Positions 1-11,654 of a stretch of 64,000 nt of DNA are shown here, piece after piece. Both the position numbers and the translations under genes were made by a program. Below the pieces are notes generated by a model. It saw only the letters and a list, made by a program, of their open reading frames with translations, was not told the origin of the DNA and searched no databases. Position 1 is the stretch's first letter. The number at the start of each line of letters is the position of its first letter. Source of the DNA: Marinobacter sp. ATCH36 (GTDB lineage Bacteria > Pseudomonadota > Gammaproteobacteria > Pseudomonadales > Oleiphilaceae); assembly GCF_023555055.1 (NCBI RefSeq), contig NZ_JAMJPL010000001.1, forward strand, positions 434,001 through 498,000, read 5' to 3'.

Positions 1-143
1 GTCGCCAGCTTGGAAATCACCAGAAACCCCAGCGCCAGAGCAACGCGACCACGGAATTCCGCCAGATATGGCCAGAGACCGGAGATAACTTTCCAGTCCG
101 GTTTATGGTCCGCAGGGTAGTCGTTATCGGCGTAGGCTCTCAC
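1..143 (-). CDS. ABC exporter permease/ATPase, N-terminal fragment
   Basis: This is the first 47 or so codons of a gene that runs off the left edge of the window. It begins with a GTG at 143, with a GGAG about 14 bases upstream; no closer ATG is in frame. The translated start reads VRAYADNDYPADHKPDWKV and continues with a hydrophobic stretch (ALALGFLVISKLA) that looks like the first membrane helix of an ABC transporter fused to its ATPase (ATM1/HMT1-like). That identity is inferred from the hydrophobicity pattern and the typical DWKV-LWPYL-FRGRV lead-in. Walker motifs lie outside the window. It is divergent from the ABC exporter starting near 371. Confidence 0.6.
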   Translation of the reverse strand, partial: MRAYADNDYPADHKPDWKVISGLWPYLAEFRGRVALALGFLVISKLA

Positions 144-168
144 TGTCGAGAATAACTCCAAGGTTGGG

Positions 169-286
169 GAGCGCGCGTGGGTGGTAGGGTCTTCCGGGAC
201 ACGCTGTAAATACGTCCCTGTACGCTCGACAAAAGCCATCCATGGCTTTTGACGGTCCCGGAAGACCCTACCACCCAGGTGTGCTC
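169..286. repeat. Large inverted repeat, REP-like hairpin element
   Basis: A perfect 22-bp inverted repeat has arms at 179-200 and 255-276 (left arm begins GGGTGGTAGGGTCTTCC). Imperfect pairing extends outward to about 169 and 286. Inside the loop is a smaller palindrome, AAAAGCCATCCATGGCTTTT (231-250). The element fills the gap between two divergent ABC exporter genes. Its size and nested symmetry suggest a dispersed intergenic repeat or a non-autonomous element rather than a simple terminator, since there is no T-run. Copy number cannot be judged from one window. Confidence 0.75.
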
Positions 287-358
287 TGCCCCAATGTATG
301 ATAGGTCTTGTTACGAGTAAAAATCGTAAGATGTCAAAGTCTACAGTACCCCGCATGC

Positions 359-364
359 AGGAGG
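359..364 (+). promoter_or_regulatory. Perfect Shine-Dalgarno AGGAGG before an ATT codon
   Basis: AGGAGG sits 6 bases upstream of ATT (371-373), ideal spacing for initiation, and no ATG, GTG or TTG lies at that distance. It is the main evidence that the ABC exporter gene starts at ATT, unless the sequence carries an indel here. Confidence 0.5.
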
Positions 365-370
365 CATATC

Positions 371-2140
371 ATTAACACCCGTCACCGCAAGGCACTGAAA
401 CTGGCCGTCGATTTCATCAGCCCTTACAAAAGAGCCGTTGCCGGTGCCCTTGTCGCTCTGGTATTTACGGCTGGCATCACACTTGGACTTGGTCAGGGGT
501 TACGGATTCTGGTCGACCAGGGGCTGGCAACCCAATCGCCGGCCATGTTATCCAAAGCCGTGGGGCTGTTTTTCGTATTGGTGATCGGGCTCGCCATTGG
601 CTCCTTTGCCCGTTTTTATCTGGTGTCCTGGATCGGGGAACGGGTAGTCGCAGATATTCGCAAGCAGGTGTTCAACCACCTGATTGACCTTCACCCCGGC
701 TTTTACGAGAAAAACCGGAGCCTGGAGATTCAGTCTCGGTTTACAGCGGACACCACTGTGCTGCAGTCCGTGATTGGTTCCACCGTATCCATTGCCCTGC
801 GCAATACGCTGATGCTGATCGGCGGGCTGATACTGCTGTTCGTCACCAATGCCAAACTCGCCAGCATTATTATTCTCGGCTTTCCGTTGGTGATTGTTCC
901 TATTCTGGTTTATGGGCGCCGGGTGAGAAACCTCTCGAGGCTCAGCCAGGACCGGGTAGCAGAAGTGGGCAGTTATGTGGGGGAAAACCTTACCCAGATC
1001 AAGACCGTGCAGGCATTCAATCACCAGCCCCATGACCGCCGGTTCTTCGCCCGTGTTGCTGAGAATGCCTTCGATATTGCGCGGGTGAGGATTCGGCAAC
1101 GGGCCTGGTTGACCACCATCGCGATTACCTTGGTGATGGGTGCCATCGGTGTGGTGATATGGATTGGCGGGCTGGATGTTATTTCCGGGCGTACCAGCCC
1201 GGGGGAACTGGCGGCGTTCGTGTTCTACAGCCTGCTGGTGGGACTGGCGGCAGGCGCCATCAGCGAGGTGATTGGTGAGTTGCAACGAGCCGCCGGGGCG
1301 GCGGCGCGGATCTTCGAGTTGTTGCAGACGCCAAGTGACATTCACATGGAGACAAACGCTGCTGAAGTAATGCCGGAAACGATTGCCGGGGATATCGAGA
1401 TCAACAACCTGAGCTTTTCCTACCCCTCCCGTCCCGATATCCAGGTTTTGAAGGACCTTTCACTGAGAATTCATGCCGGCGAAACAGTGGCTCTGGTCGG
1501 TCCTTCCGGAGCAGGCAAGTCCACGCTGTTCGACCTGCTGCTGCGGTTTTATGACCCGGATACGGGGCAGATTCTTATCGATGATACCGACAGCCGCCAG
1601 GTAGCGCTCGATGAGCTGCGACGATGCTTTGCGCTGGTGCCCCAGAATCCGGCACTGTTTCACGGCACCATCGCCGATAATATTCGCTACGCTCGCCCGG
1701 ATGCCAGTGATGAGGCCATGGTTCAGGCCGCACGCATTGCCCATGCTGATGAATTCATTCGTAAACTGCCCCAAGGTTATGAAACACCCCTGGGAGATAC
1801 CGGCCTGGGGCTATCCGGCGGCCAGAAACAACGGCTGGCGATTGCAAGGGCATTGCTCGCGGATGCACCTATACTGTTACTGGATGAGGCAACCAGTGCT
1901 CTGGATGCGGAGAGTGAACACCTGATTCAACAGGCAATGCCGGGCTTGATGTCAAACCGCACAACACTGGTGATTGCGCACCGTCTGGCCACCGTGAGGC
2001 ACGCCGATCGTATTATTGTGCTGGAGGCGGGGATTGTTCAGGATATCGGTAAACACGACGAGCTTGTCGAACGCAATGCGTTGTACCGTCGACTGGCAGA
2101 ACTACAGTTCCGCGAAGACAATCCGGGGCGTGATACGTAG
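371..2140 (+). CDS. ABC exporter, fused permease-ATPase
   Basis: Half-size ABC exporter of the MsbA/ATM1 fold, probably acting as an inner-membrane homodimer; the substrate is unknown. The N-terminal part has about six hydrophobic helices. The ATPase part shows Walker A GPSGAGKST (about residue 377), signature LSGGQKQRLA, Walker B ILLLDEATSALD and the H-loop VIAHRL. The start is uncertain. The reading frame is open from a TTG at 308, but no ATG or GTG fits the expected N-terminus. A perfect AGGAGG (359-364) lies 6 bases before an in-frame ATT at 371, which would give 589 aa. A short ATG-initiated frame at 331-375 (14 codons) ends exactly over that ATT. Either a rare ATT start, the TTG at 308, or a frameshift near 370 is possible. 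Confidence 0.85.
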   Translation: MNTRHRKALKLAVDFISPYKRAVAGALVALVFTAGITLGLGQGLRILVDQGLATQSPAMLSKAVGLFFVLVIGLAIGSFARFYLVSWIGERVVADIRKQVFNHLIDLHPGFYEKNRSLEIQSRFTADTTVLQSVIGSTVSIALRNTLMLIGGLILLFVTNAKLASIIILGFPLVIVPILVYGRRVRNLSRLSQDRVAEVGSYVGENLTQIKTVQAFNHQPHDRRFFARVAENAFDIARVRIRQRAWLTTIAITLVMGAIGVVIWIGGLDVISGRTSPGELAAFVFYSLLVGLAAGAISEVIGELQRAAGAAARIFELLQTPSDIHMETNAAEVMPETIAGDIEINNLSFSYPSRPDIQVLKDLSLRIHAGETVALVGPSGAGKSTLFDLLLRFYDPDTGQILIDDTDSRQVALDELRRCFALVPQNPALFHGTIADNIRYARPDASDEAMVQAARIAHADEFIRKLPQGYETPLGDTGLGLSGGQKQRLAIARALLADAPILLLDEATSALDAESEHLIQQAMPGLMSNRTTLVIAHRLATVRHADRIIVLEAGIVQDIGKHDELVERNALYRRLAELQFREDNPGRDT

Positions 2141-2221
2141 AAACATCAATGCCGGGTTCTCAAACCTCACGGTCATTTCGTGTATGCTGACAGGTCTAAA
2201 CCGAATTCGAGGAGAGGCAAA

Positions 2222-3496
2222 GTGACGAACAAAGAATTGCAGGCACTCAAAGAACGTTATGTCGCGGCCGGTGCTGCCAGCCCCAACGAGCAGTTTGCCG
2301 ACCATGCGACCAATGCCGAACTCTGGGATGCGGATGGCAAGCGTATGATCGACTTCGCCGGCGGCATTGGTGTATTGAATATCGGCCATCGTCACCCTAA
2401 AGTGGTCGAGGCAGTGAAAGCGCAGCTGGATAAGCTGATGCACACCTGCCAGACCGTCATGCCCTATGAGGGCTATGTGAAGCTGGCACAGAAGCTTAGT
2501 GAGGTCGTTCCCGTCAAGGGCAACGCCAAGGTCATGCTTGCCAACTCCGGCGCAGAGGCACTGGAAAATGCCATGAAGATTGCCCGGGCGGCAACCGGCA
2601 AAACCAACGTTATCTGCTTTGACGGCGGTTATCACGGCCGTACATTCTACACCATGGCCATGAACGGTAAGGCTGCACCCTACCAGACCGATTTCGGGCC
2701 CATGCCGGGCACCGTATTCCGCGCACCCTATCCCGTACCTTATCACGGTGTCAGTGAAGATGAAGCGCTTCGTGGTCTGAAGATGGCCATGAAAGCAGAC
2801 TCTCCGGCTCAGGATACCGCCGCTATTGTGATCGAGCCGGTACTGGGTGAGGGCGGTTTTTACGCGGCACCAGCCAGCTTCCTGAAAGAGATTCGCAAGA
2901 TCTGCGATGAAAATGGCATCCTGATGATTGCGGACGAAGTCCAGAGCGGCTTCGGGCGGACAGGCAAGATGTTTGCCATTGAACACAGTGGCGTTGAGCC
3001 GGATATCATGACCATGGCCAAAAGCATGGCTGATGGTATGCCCATTTCCGCCATTGTTGGCACCGACAAGGTGATGGACTCTTCCGGCCCGAATTCCCTG
3101 GGTGGCACCTATACCGGTAGCCCCACCGCCTGTGCAGCAGCACTGGCAGTATTTGATGTGTTCAAGGAAGAGGACATTCTGGGCAAGAGCCAGCGCCTGG
3201 GTGACAAGCTGCGCAAGCGTTTTGACCAGTGGCAGGAGCAGTTCCCCCATGTGGATAACGTGCGTAACCTGGGGCCCATGGCCGCTATTGAGCTGGTCAC
3301 AGACAAGACCAGCAAGGAGCCAAGGGCAGACTTTGCCGCGGCCGTGACCAAAAAAGCCAAGGAAAACGGCTTGATCCTGCTCAGTTGTGGCATGTATGGC
3401 AATACTATCCGCTTCCTGATGCCGGTCACCATTGAGGACGACGTTCTCGAGGAAGGTCTGGGTATTGTGGAACAGGCCCTGAAAGAGGTTGGCTGA
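2222..3496 (+). CDS. gabT: 4-aminobutyrate--2-oxoglutarate aminotransferase
   Basis: Class III PLP-dependent aminotransferase, 424 aa, the usual GabT length. It should transfer the amino group of GABA (or a related omega-amino acid) to 2-oxoglutarate, giving succinate semialdehyde and glutamate in the cytoplasm. Visible motifs are the phosphate-binding NSGAEA (109-114), the cofactor-binding DEVQSGFGRTG (about 238-248) and the PLP lysine in TMAKSMADG (K267). The GTG at 2222 is chosen because GAGGAGAG lies just upstream and the protein then begins VTNKELQALKERYV, normal for GabT; the frame is open further upstream without a better site. The usual partner gabD is not adjacent. A strong terminator follows. 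Omega-amino acid specificity could be broader. Confidence 0.93.
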   Translation: MTNKELQALKERYVAAGAASPNEQFADHATNAELWDADGKRMIDFAGGIGVLNIGHRHPKVVEAVKAQLDKLMHTCQTVMPYEGYVKLAQKLSEVVPVKGNAKVMLANSGAEALENAMKIARAATGKTNVICFDGGYHGRTFYTMAMNGKAAPYQTDFGPMPGTVFRAPYPVPYHGVSEDEALRGLKMAMKADSPAQDTAAIVIEPVLGEGGFYAAPASFLKEIRKICDENGILMIADEVQSGFGRTGKMFAIEHSGVEPDIMTMAKSMADGMPISAIVGTDKVMDSSGPNSLGGTYTGSPTACAAALAVFDVFKEEDILGKSQRLGDKLRKRFDQWQEQFPHVDNVRNLGPMAAIELVTDKTSKEPRADFAAAVTKKAKENGLILLSCGMYGNTIRFLMPVTIEDDVLEEGLGIVEQALKEVG

Positions 3497-3544
3497 ATGA
3501 CCTACACGCAGGGCGTTTGATCGTCCTGCTACTGCCTTCCTAAG

Positions 3545-3579
3545 CGCTGGTCAGTTCCTTGCTGACCAGCGTTTTTTTT
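3545..3579 (+). terminator. Rho-independent terminator after gabT
   Basis: Ten-base stem CGCTGGTCAG (3545-3554) and CTGACCAGCG (3562-3571), 7-base loop, then eight T residues. It lies 49 bases after the gabT stop and before the convergent ParA-like gene. Confidence 0.93.
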
Positions 3580-3605
3580 GGGTTAGAAAAACTCCTTGCC
3601 ACTCG

Positions 3606-4346
3606 CTAGAGCAGCTTGCGGATTTCCTTCCATAACCGGCGATAGGCATCCGCAGCGGCGGACGACCGATCCATCAACTCGACAGGCTGGCCACTTTCGC
3701 CCATTTTCTCCACAACACTGGCATTGGGGATGATGGCATTCAGCCCCCCTTCAAGATGCTCTTTCCGGTTGATTACCATCTCCCGATGGAGGTTTTTGCG
3801 CCGGTCCACCATCGAGAAGAACGGATGCAGGCGGCCGGGTTTGAGCTTCTTGTCCCTGGCGAAGTCCTGAAGCTGGTGCCAGCTGTTAAGTGCAAGCCAG
3901 GTGGGTACCACCGGCACAAATACGCCGTCTGCCGTTTTCAGCACCTGCTCCGATAAGCGCGACATTGACGGTGGACAGTCCAGCACCACCAGGCTGGTTT
4001 CCTCTGAAAGCGGCGCCAGCCAGTTCTTGAGCGTATTGTTGCTGTCGTCCTTATCCAGTCGCACATCAAGGTTGCGAAAGCTATTGTGGGCAGGAACGAA
4101 GTCCAGGTTGGGGTAGGCACTGTCGCGAATAAACTTGCCTATCGGAGTTTTGCCGTCCATCAGCGCGGCCAGTTTCCGGCCTTTGATCTCGTCGGTACCG
4201 GCCAGATACCAGCTTGCTGCCCCCTGGGGGTCCAGGTCCCATAACAGTGTGGAGATACCGGCCTGACTGGCCAGATAGGCGATGTTCACAGCCGCTGCGG
4301 TTTTACCCACACCGCCTTTGAGACTGTAGAACGCAATAATCTTCAT
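3606..4346 (-). CDS. Orphan ParA-family ATPase
   Basis: ParA/MinD-superfamily P-loop ATPase of 246 aa. The deviant Walker A motif KGGVGKTA is at residues 10-17 and the DPQG motif of ParA proteins is present (LLWDLDPQGAAS). The start at 4346 is supported by AGGAGG 4 bases upstream; an open frame extends to 4415 but lacks a ribosome site. No parB-like gene is next to it, and it is not the chromosomal Soj, which lies at 33.7 kb. Orphan ParA proteins position cargo such as chemoreceptor clusters, flagella or carboxysomes; which cargo applies here cannot be read from the neighbours. It is convergent with gabT. Confidence 0.88.
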   Translation of the reverse strand: MKIIAFYSLKGGVGKTAAAVNIAYLASQAGISTLLWDLDPQGAASWYLAGTDEIKGRKLAALMDGKTPIGKFIRDSAYPNLDFVPAHNSFRNLDVRLDKDDSNNTLKNWLAPLSEETSLVVLDCPPSMSRLSEQVLKTADGVFVPVVPTWLALNSWHQLQDFARDKKLKPGRLHPFFSMVDRRKNLHREMVINRKEHLEGGLNAIIPNASVVEKMGESGQPVELMDRSSAAADAYRRLWKEIRKLL

Positions 4347-4576
4347 GCTCCCTCCTGAAGCCTGGCGGAAAAATGGCTTGTAGCTTAACCGATTCCACTT
4401 ATGCGAGTGTTGCAATTACATGACACCGACACACGAACTACCATATACCGGATTTCACTCCCCGACCATTGCGTTCTGCCTACGATAAACGGTGGTTTCA
4501 TCGTATACTGCGTGGAGATTTTTTCGGTATGCTGGGTTTCTGACAGCATCACTTTCCCGAACCATCAGGCTGATTT

Positions 4577-5347
4577 ATGACCCCCCAGGAAATCCGACCA
4601 AGACCGTCCCATAAACCCAGGCCCTGGGTAGACCTTCTTGTCAGCATCATCATTCCCTCAGTTATTCTTATGAAACTGAGCGGTGATGAGTACCTGGGCA
4701 GTGTGATGGCCCTGGTAATCGGTCTCGCTTTCCCTCTGGGCTGGGGCCTGTTCGAGCTGGTACGGTACCGTAAATACAATTTTATCGCCGTGCTGGGCGT
4801 CATCAGTGTCGGCCTTACCGGTGGTATCGGCCTGATGGAGCTGGATGCCGGCTGGTTGGCAATCAAAGAAGCCGCCGTTCCCGCAGTGATTGGTATCGCG
4901 GTACTGATCTCGACCCGTACCAGGTACCCGCTGGTTAAAACCCTGCTGTACAACCCGACGGTACTGGATGTGGAAAAAATCCAGGCGGTTCTGAAGGAAA
5001 GGGGGAGCGAGGCAGAGTTCGAATCCCGGCTGCTGAAGGCAAGCTACTTCTTCAGTCTGACCTTCCTGTTCTCATCGATTATGAACTTCGTTCTGGCCAA
5101 ATGGATTGTCACCAGTGCTTCCGGCACGCAAGCCTTCAACGAAGAGCTGGGACGAATGACACTGGTCAGTTACCCGATGATTGCCATTCCATCGATGATC
5201 ATGATGATCGCCATTTTCTATTATCTGTGGCGCTCCATTCGCCGGCTCACTGGTTACACTCTGGAGGAGGTCATGGCGCCCCACCTGGCGGCAAAGCATG
5301 AGAATAGTGAATCATCGGATTCGGGGTCCAGTCGGCAAGACCCATAA
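4577..5347 (+). CDS. VC0807-like multi-pass membrane protein
   Basis: Inner-membrane protein of 256 aa with about six hydrophobic segments (for example LVSIIIPSVILM, GSVMALVIGLAFPL, FIAVLGVISVGLTGGIGL, PMIAIPSMIMMIAIFYYL). The overall layout and the YPLVKTLLYNP stretch resemble the VC0807 family of uncharacterised bacterial membrane proteins. No transport or catalytic motif is visible, so function is unknown. The ATG at 4577 gives a short polar N-terminus before the first helix. The gene is divergent from the orphan ParA gene with about 230 bp between them, and ends at a bidirectional terminator shared with gyrB. Confidence 0.75.
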   Translation: MTPQEIRPRPSHKPRPWVDLLVSIIIPSVILMKLSGDEYLGSVMALVIGLAFPLGWGLFELVRYRKYNFIAVLGVISVGLTGGIGLMELDAGWLAIKEAAVPAVIGIAVLISTRTRYPLVKTLLYNPTVLDVEKIQAVLKERGSEAEFESRLLKASYFFSLTFLFSSIMNFVLAKWIVTSASGTQAFNEELGRMTLVSYPMIAIPSMIMMIAIFYYLWRSIRRLTGYTLEEVMAPHLAAKHENSESSDSGSSRQDP

Positions 5348-5384
5348 CAAACAGAATTTTGTCATCAGGTTATTGATTTTAAAT

Positions 5385-5414
5385 AAAAAAGGCGACCAAA
5401 TGGTCGCCTTTTTT
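5385..5414. terminator. Bidirectional terminator between convergent genes
   Basis: Stem GGCGACCA (5391-5398) and TGGTCGCC (5401-5408) flanked by six A residues on the left and six T residues on the right. It can end transcription of the membrane-protein gene on the plus strand and of gyrB on the minus strand. Confidence 0.92.
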
Positions 5415-5464
5415 GTGCCCCTGGCACTCTCTAGGAGCTGTCCTGATACCGTCACACCATAGTG

Positions 5465-9090
<3,626 letters not shown>

Positions 9091-9124
9091 AAGTCACAAT
9101 AAGTAATCAGCCTGAAGACGGAAC

Positions 9125-9160
9125 AAAAAAGGGCAGCGTGCCTATCGGCAACGCTGCCCC
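9125..9160 (-). terminator. Terminator after the UbiB/AarF-like gene
   Basis: Read on the minus strand, a hairpin with arms GGGGCAGCGT and ACGCTGCCC (pairing extended by GCC/GGC, loop near 9143-9147) is followed by six T residues (plus-strand A run 9125-9130). It lies just downstream of the gene ending at 9190 and before recF. Confidence 0.9.
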
Positions 9161-9189
9161 AGTGTACAAAACCTTAGGGATGAAGGCGA

Positions 9190-10461
9190 TCAATGCAGCA
9201 TGGTCAGCCGCTCGTCCATAAACACATCCATCTCTGGCGCCAGTATGTGAACGTAACGGTCGAAGTAGAGGAACTGCTTCAGCAACAACGCAAACTCCCG
9301 TGGAAAATGAAGTCCGTGGCCTTCGCCAATACGAACCATATCCATCAGAATATTGTTTACGTCGTCTTCAGCCTGATCCGGCTGATAGGGGCTCTCGTCT
9401 GGAACCATCTTATCCATCTGCTGGTACAAACGACGAAGGTCGTTTGCCAGTTCGCTGGCCTGAACCTTTTGATGGGTAATACCAATACGGATCATCGCAT
9501 CCGCCATACCATCAAAGTTTCCAACCATGACCGAGGAAATAAAGTCGCTGACCGCCTGCCATGTGTCCGGCCGAATCCGGCCCACAATACCGAAATCGAT
9601 AAAGCCAACGCGCCCGTCCTTGAGCACCATCAGATTACCCGCATGAACATCCGCGTGGAAAAATTCACACTGGGTGAGGCTCGAAAACCAGGTGTTCATG
9701 GCTGTAATCAGCGTCCGTTCAGGATCCCGCGCGTAACCCCGAATGCTTTCCAGGTCTGTCAGCGGAACCCCGTGAAACCGCTCCATAGTAAGAATCCGGC
9801 GGGTACTGCAGCTTTCATACACAGCCGGAACAGTCGCGTCATCGTTATGTGTATTCAGCAGAAACTCCCGGAAAACCTTCAGGTTATTTGCTTCCTTGAT
9901 GAAGTCACACTCCTCCATCATGGTGCGTTGAATTTCCTCAACGATGCCGGACAACGACGTCCAGGAAAGCTTTGGAGCCAGCGTTTCAAGTATCCTGGCA
10001 GATACGTACAGAAAGTTCAGATCCGTAAGCAGGATGTTTTCCACCCCCGGCTTCTGCACCTTGATCACCACATCTTCCCCGGTAACCAGCTTCGCAGCGT
10101 GAACCTGCGCTATGGATGCAGATGCCAGTGCCACCGGATCAATATCGGAATACACCTCTTCGATGGGTCGCCCCAGCTCATCCCTGATGATCTTTCTGAT
10201 CACGCTGAAGGGCAAGTTTGGGGTACGGTCCAGGCAGTATTGGAACTCCTCCACGTATTCTTTTGGAAAGAACGTGGGCGAGCTGGCAATAAACTGACCC
10301 AACTTGATGTAGGTCGCTCCAAGCGACTCAAACGTTTGCCTGAGCAGTCGCGGTGCAGGCGGACGATCGCCACGAACCCAGCTCACGCCAGCGCGCCCGA
10401 GTACAGACATTGTCTGGCCAATCCGGAATGCTCCCTTAACGCCGTTCGTCACCTTTCCCAT
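9190..10461 (-). CDS. AarF/ABC1/UbiB-family kinase-like protein
   Basis: Atypical kinase of the ABC1/ADCK/UbiB family, 423 aa. Family marks visible are KxGQ (YIKLGQFIAS), the alanine-rich loop ASASIAQVHAA that replaces the glycine-rich loop, VVIKVQKPGV with the ATP-binding lysine, HADVHAGNLM and the DFG of FIDFGIVGRI. Members support ubiquinone biosynthesis or other lipid functions. This one is not next to ubi genes and lacks an obvious C-terminal membrane pair, so calling it UbiB would overreach. The start at 10461 has AAGGA 8 bases upstream; an ATG 9 bases earlier is possible. It lies between dnaN and recF, splitting the classical dnaA-dnaN-recF-gyrB order, and ends at its own terminator. 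Confidence 0.88.
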   Translation of the reverse strand: MGKVTNGVKGAFRIGQTMSVLGRAGVSWVRGDRPPAPRLLRQTFESLGATYIKLGQFIASSPTFFPKEYVEEFQYCLDRTPNLPFSVIRKIIRDELGRPIEEVYSDIDPVALASASIAQVHAAKLVTGEDVVIKVQKPGVENILLTDLNFLYVSARILETLAPKLSWTSLSGIVEEIQRTMMEECDFIKEANNLKVFREFLLNTHNDDATVPAVYESCSTRRILTMERFHGVPLTDLESIRGYARDPERTLITAMNTWFSSLTQCEFFHADVHAGNLMVLKDGRVGFIDFGIVGRIRPDTWQAVSDFISSVMVGNFDGMADAMIRIGITHQKVQASELANDLRRLYQQMDKMVPDESPYQPDQAEDDVNNILMDMVRIGEGHGLHFPREFALLLKQFLYFDRYVHILAPEMDVFMDERLTMLH

Positions 10462-10493
10462 GATTCTCATCCTTATCCCGAAAACATTGCCTG

Positions 10494-11597
10494 TTACAGC
10501 CGCATGGGCATGACAACATACAGGCAACGGTTGTCATTCTGAGCTTCTATCAATGCGCTACTATTGGGGTTGGCCAGAGTAATTTTTACCTGGTCTTCCT
10601 CCAGCGCGTTCATCACATCGACCAGGTAGCCTACATTAAAACCGATCTGTAGTGATTCACCCTGATACTCCACAGGCAATGCGTCTTCCGCCTGTTCCTG
10701 GTCCGGGTTGTTGGCAAACACCTGCAACTCATTGGGAGCAAGATTCAACCGCACACCCCGAATGTTTTCATGAGAGAGGATACCGGCACGCTGAAGGGTG
10801 TTTTTGAGCGTAGCGCGGTCCGCCAATACCACCTTGTCTCCACCGCGGGGAATAACCCGGTTGTAGTCGGGAAACTTGCCTTCGATCAGCTTGGACGTAA
10901 ACGTATAGGCTCCCACGGTGGCGCGCAGATGGTTATCGCCTATCACCAGGGTCACCGGCGTATCAACATCATCCAGCAGCCGCGACAGCTCAAGTACACC
11001 CTTACGGGGCACAATCACCTGACGTGGTTCAGGACAGCCTGTTGGCAGATCGAAATGCGCCATGGCAAGGCGGTGACCATCCGTCGCGACTGTACGAACG
11101 TGATCCTTATCCACTTCCAGTAACAGGCCATTGAGATAGTAACGGACATCCTGTTGCGCCATGGCAAAGGCCGTTGCATCGAACATCCGGCTGAGTTCTT
11201 TCTGTGGTAGCTCAAGCCGGAAGCTTTCCGCCTCGTCCTCTACATTGGGGAAATGCTCCGCAGGTAACGTCGACAGGGTGAAATGGCTGGCGCCACACCG
11301 CAAATGAAGCCGATCGCCTTCCAGTCCCAGCTCAATGGGGGATTCCTCACCCAGCGCACGGCAGATGTCGGACAGCTTCCGCGCCGGAACCGTAATGCGC
11401 CCAGGCTGGTCCACATGCACCGGCGAAACCCGGCCCACAAGTTCTACTTCCATGTTGGTGCCGGTAAGAGTCAGGGAATTCTCTTCCGCCACCAATAAAA
11501 CATTGGAAAGCACCGGCATCGTCTGTTTTCGTTCCACTACCCCGGCAATGGATTGCAGCGGGATGAGCAGGGATTCTCGGCTGATCGTCAGTTTCAT
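10494..11597 (-). CDS. dnaN: DNA polymerase III sliding clamp (beta subunit)
   Basis: DnaN, 367 aa (E. coli 366), three repeated clamp domains that form a dimeric ring around DNA and tether polymerase III. The sequence begins MKLTISRESLLIPLQ and ends CLYVVMPMRL, both characteristic of the family. The start at 11597 is preferred over an ATG 12 bases upstream because it matches the conserved N-terminus. It follows dnaA by 57 bases in the same direction and is presumably co-transcribed with it. Confidence 0.98.
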   Translation of the reverse strand: MKLTISRESLLIPLQSIAGVVERKQTMPVLSNVLLVAEENSLTLTGTNMEVELVGRVSPVHVDQPGRITVPARKLSDICRALGEESPIELGLEGDRLHLRCGASHFTLSTLPAEHFPNVEDEAESFRLELPQKELSRMFDATAFAMAQQDVRYYLNGLLLEVDKDHVRTVATDGHRLAMAHFDLPTGCPEPRQVIVPRKGVLELSRLLDDVDTPVTLVIGDNHLRATVGAYTFTSKLIEGKFPDYNRVIPRGGDKVVLADRATLKNTLQRAGILSHENIRGVRLNLAPNELQVFANNPDQEQAEDALPVEYQGESLQIGFNVGYLVDVMNALEEDQVKITLANPNSSALIEAQNDNRCLYVVMPMRL

Positions 11598-11654
11598 GGC
11601 ACTCAGCATTCTTTTATTGGAAGGTGAATGTTTATTGGTTGTTCTCAGTACCGA

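Noticed and set aside
9193-10542. Long plus-strand open frame opposite the UbiB-like gene (449 codons)
   Set aside because: It is antisense to a well-conserved kinase family gene, has no ribosome site and no recognisable protein pattern; it is a high-GC shadow frame.
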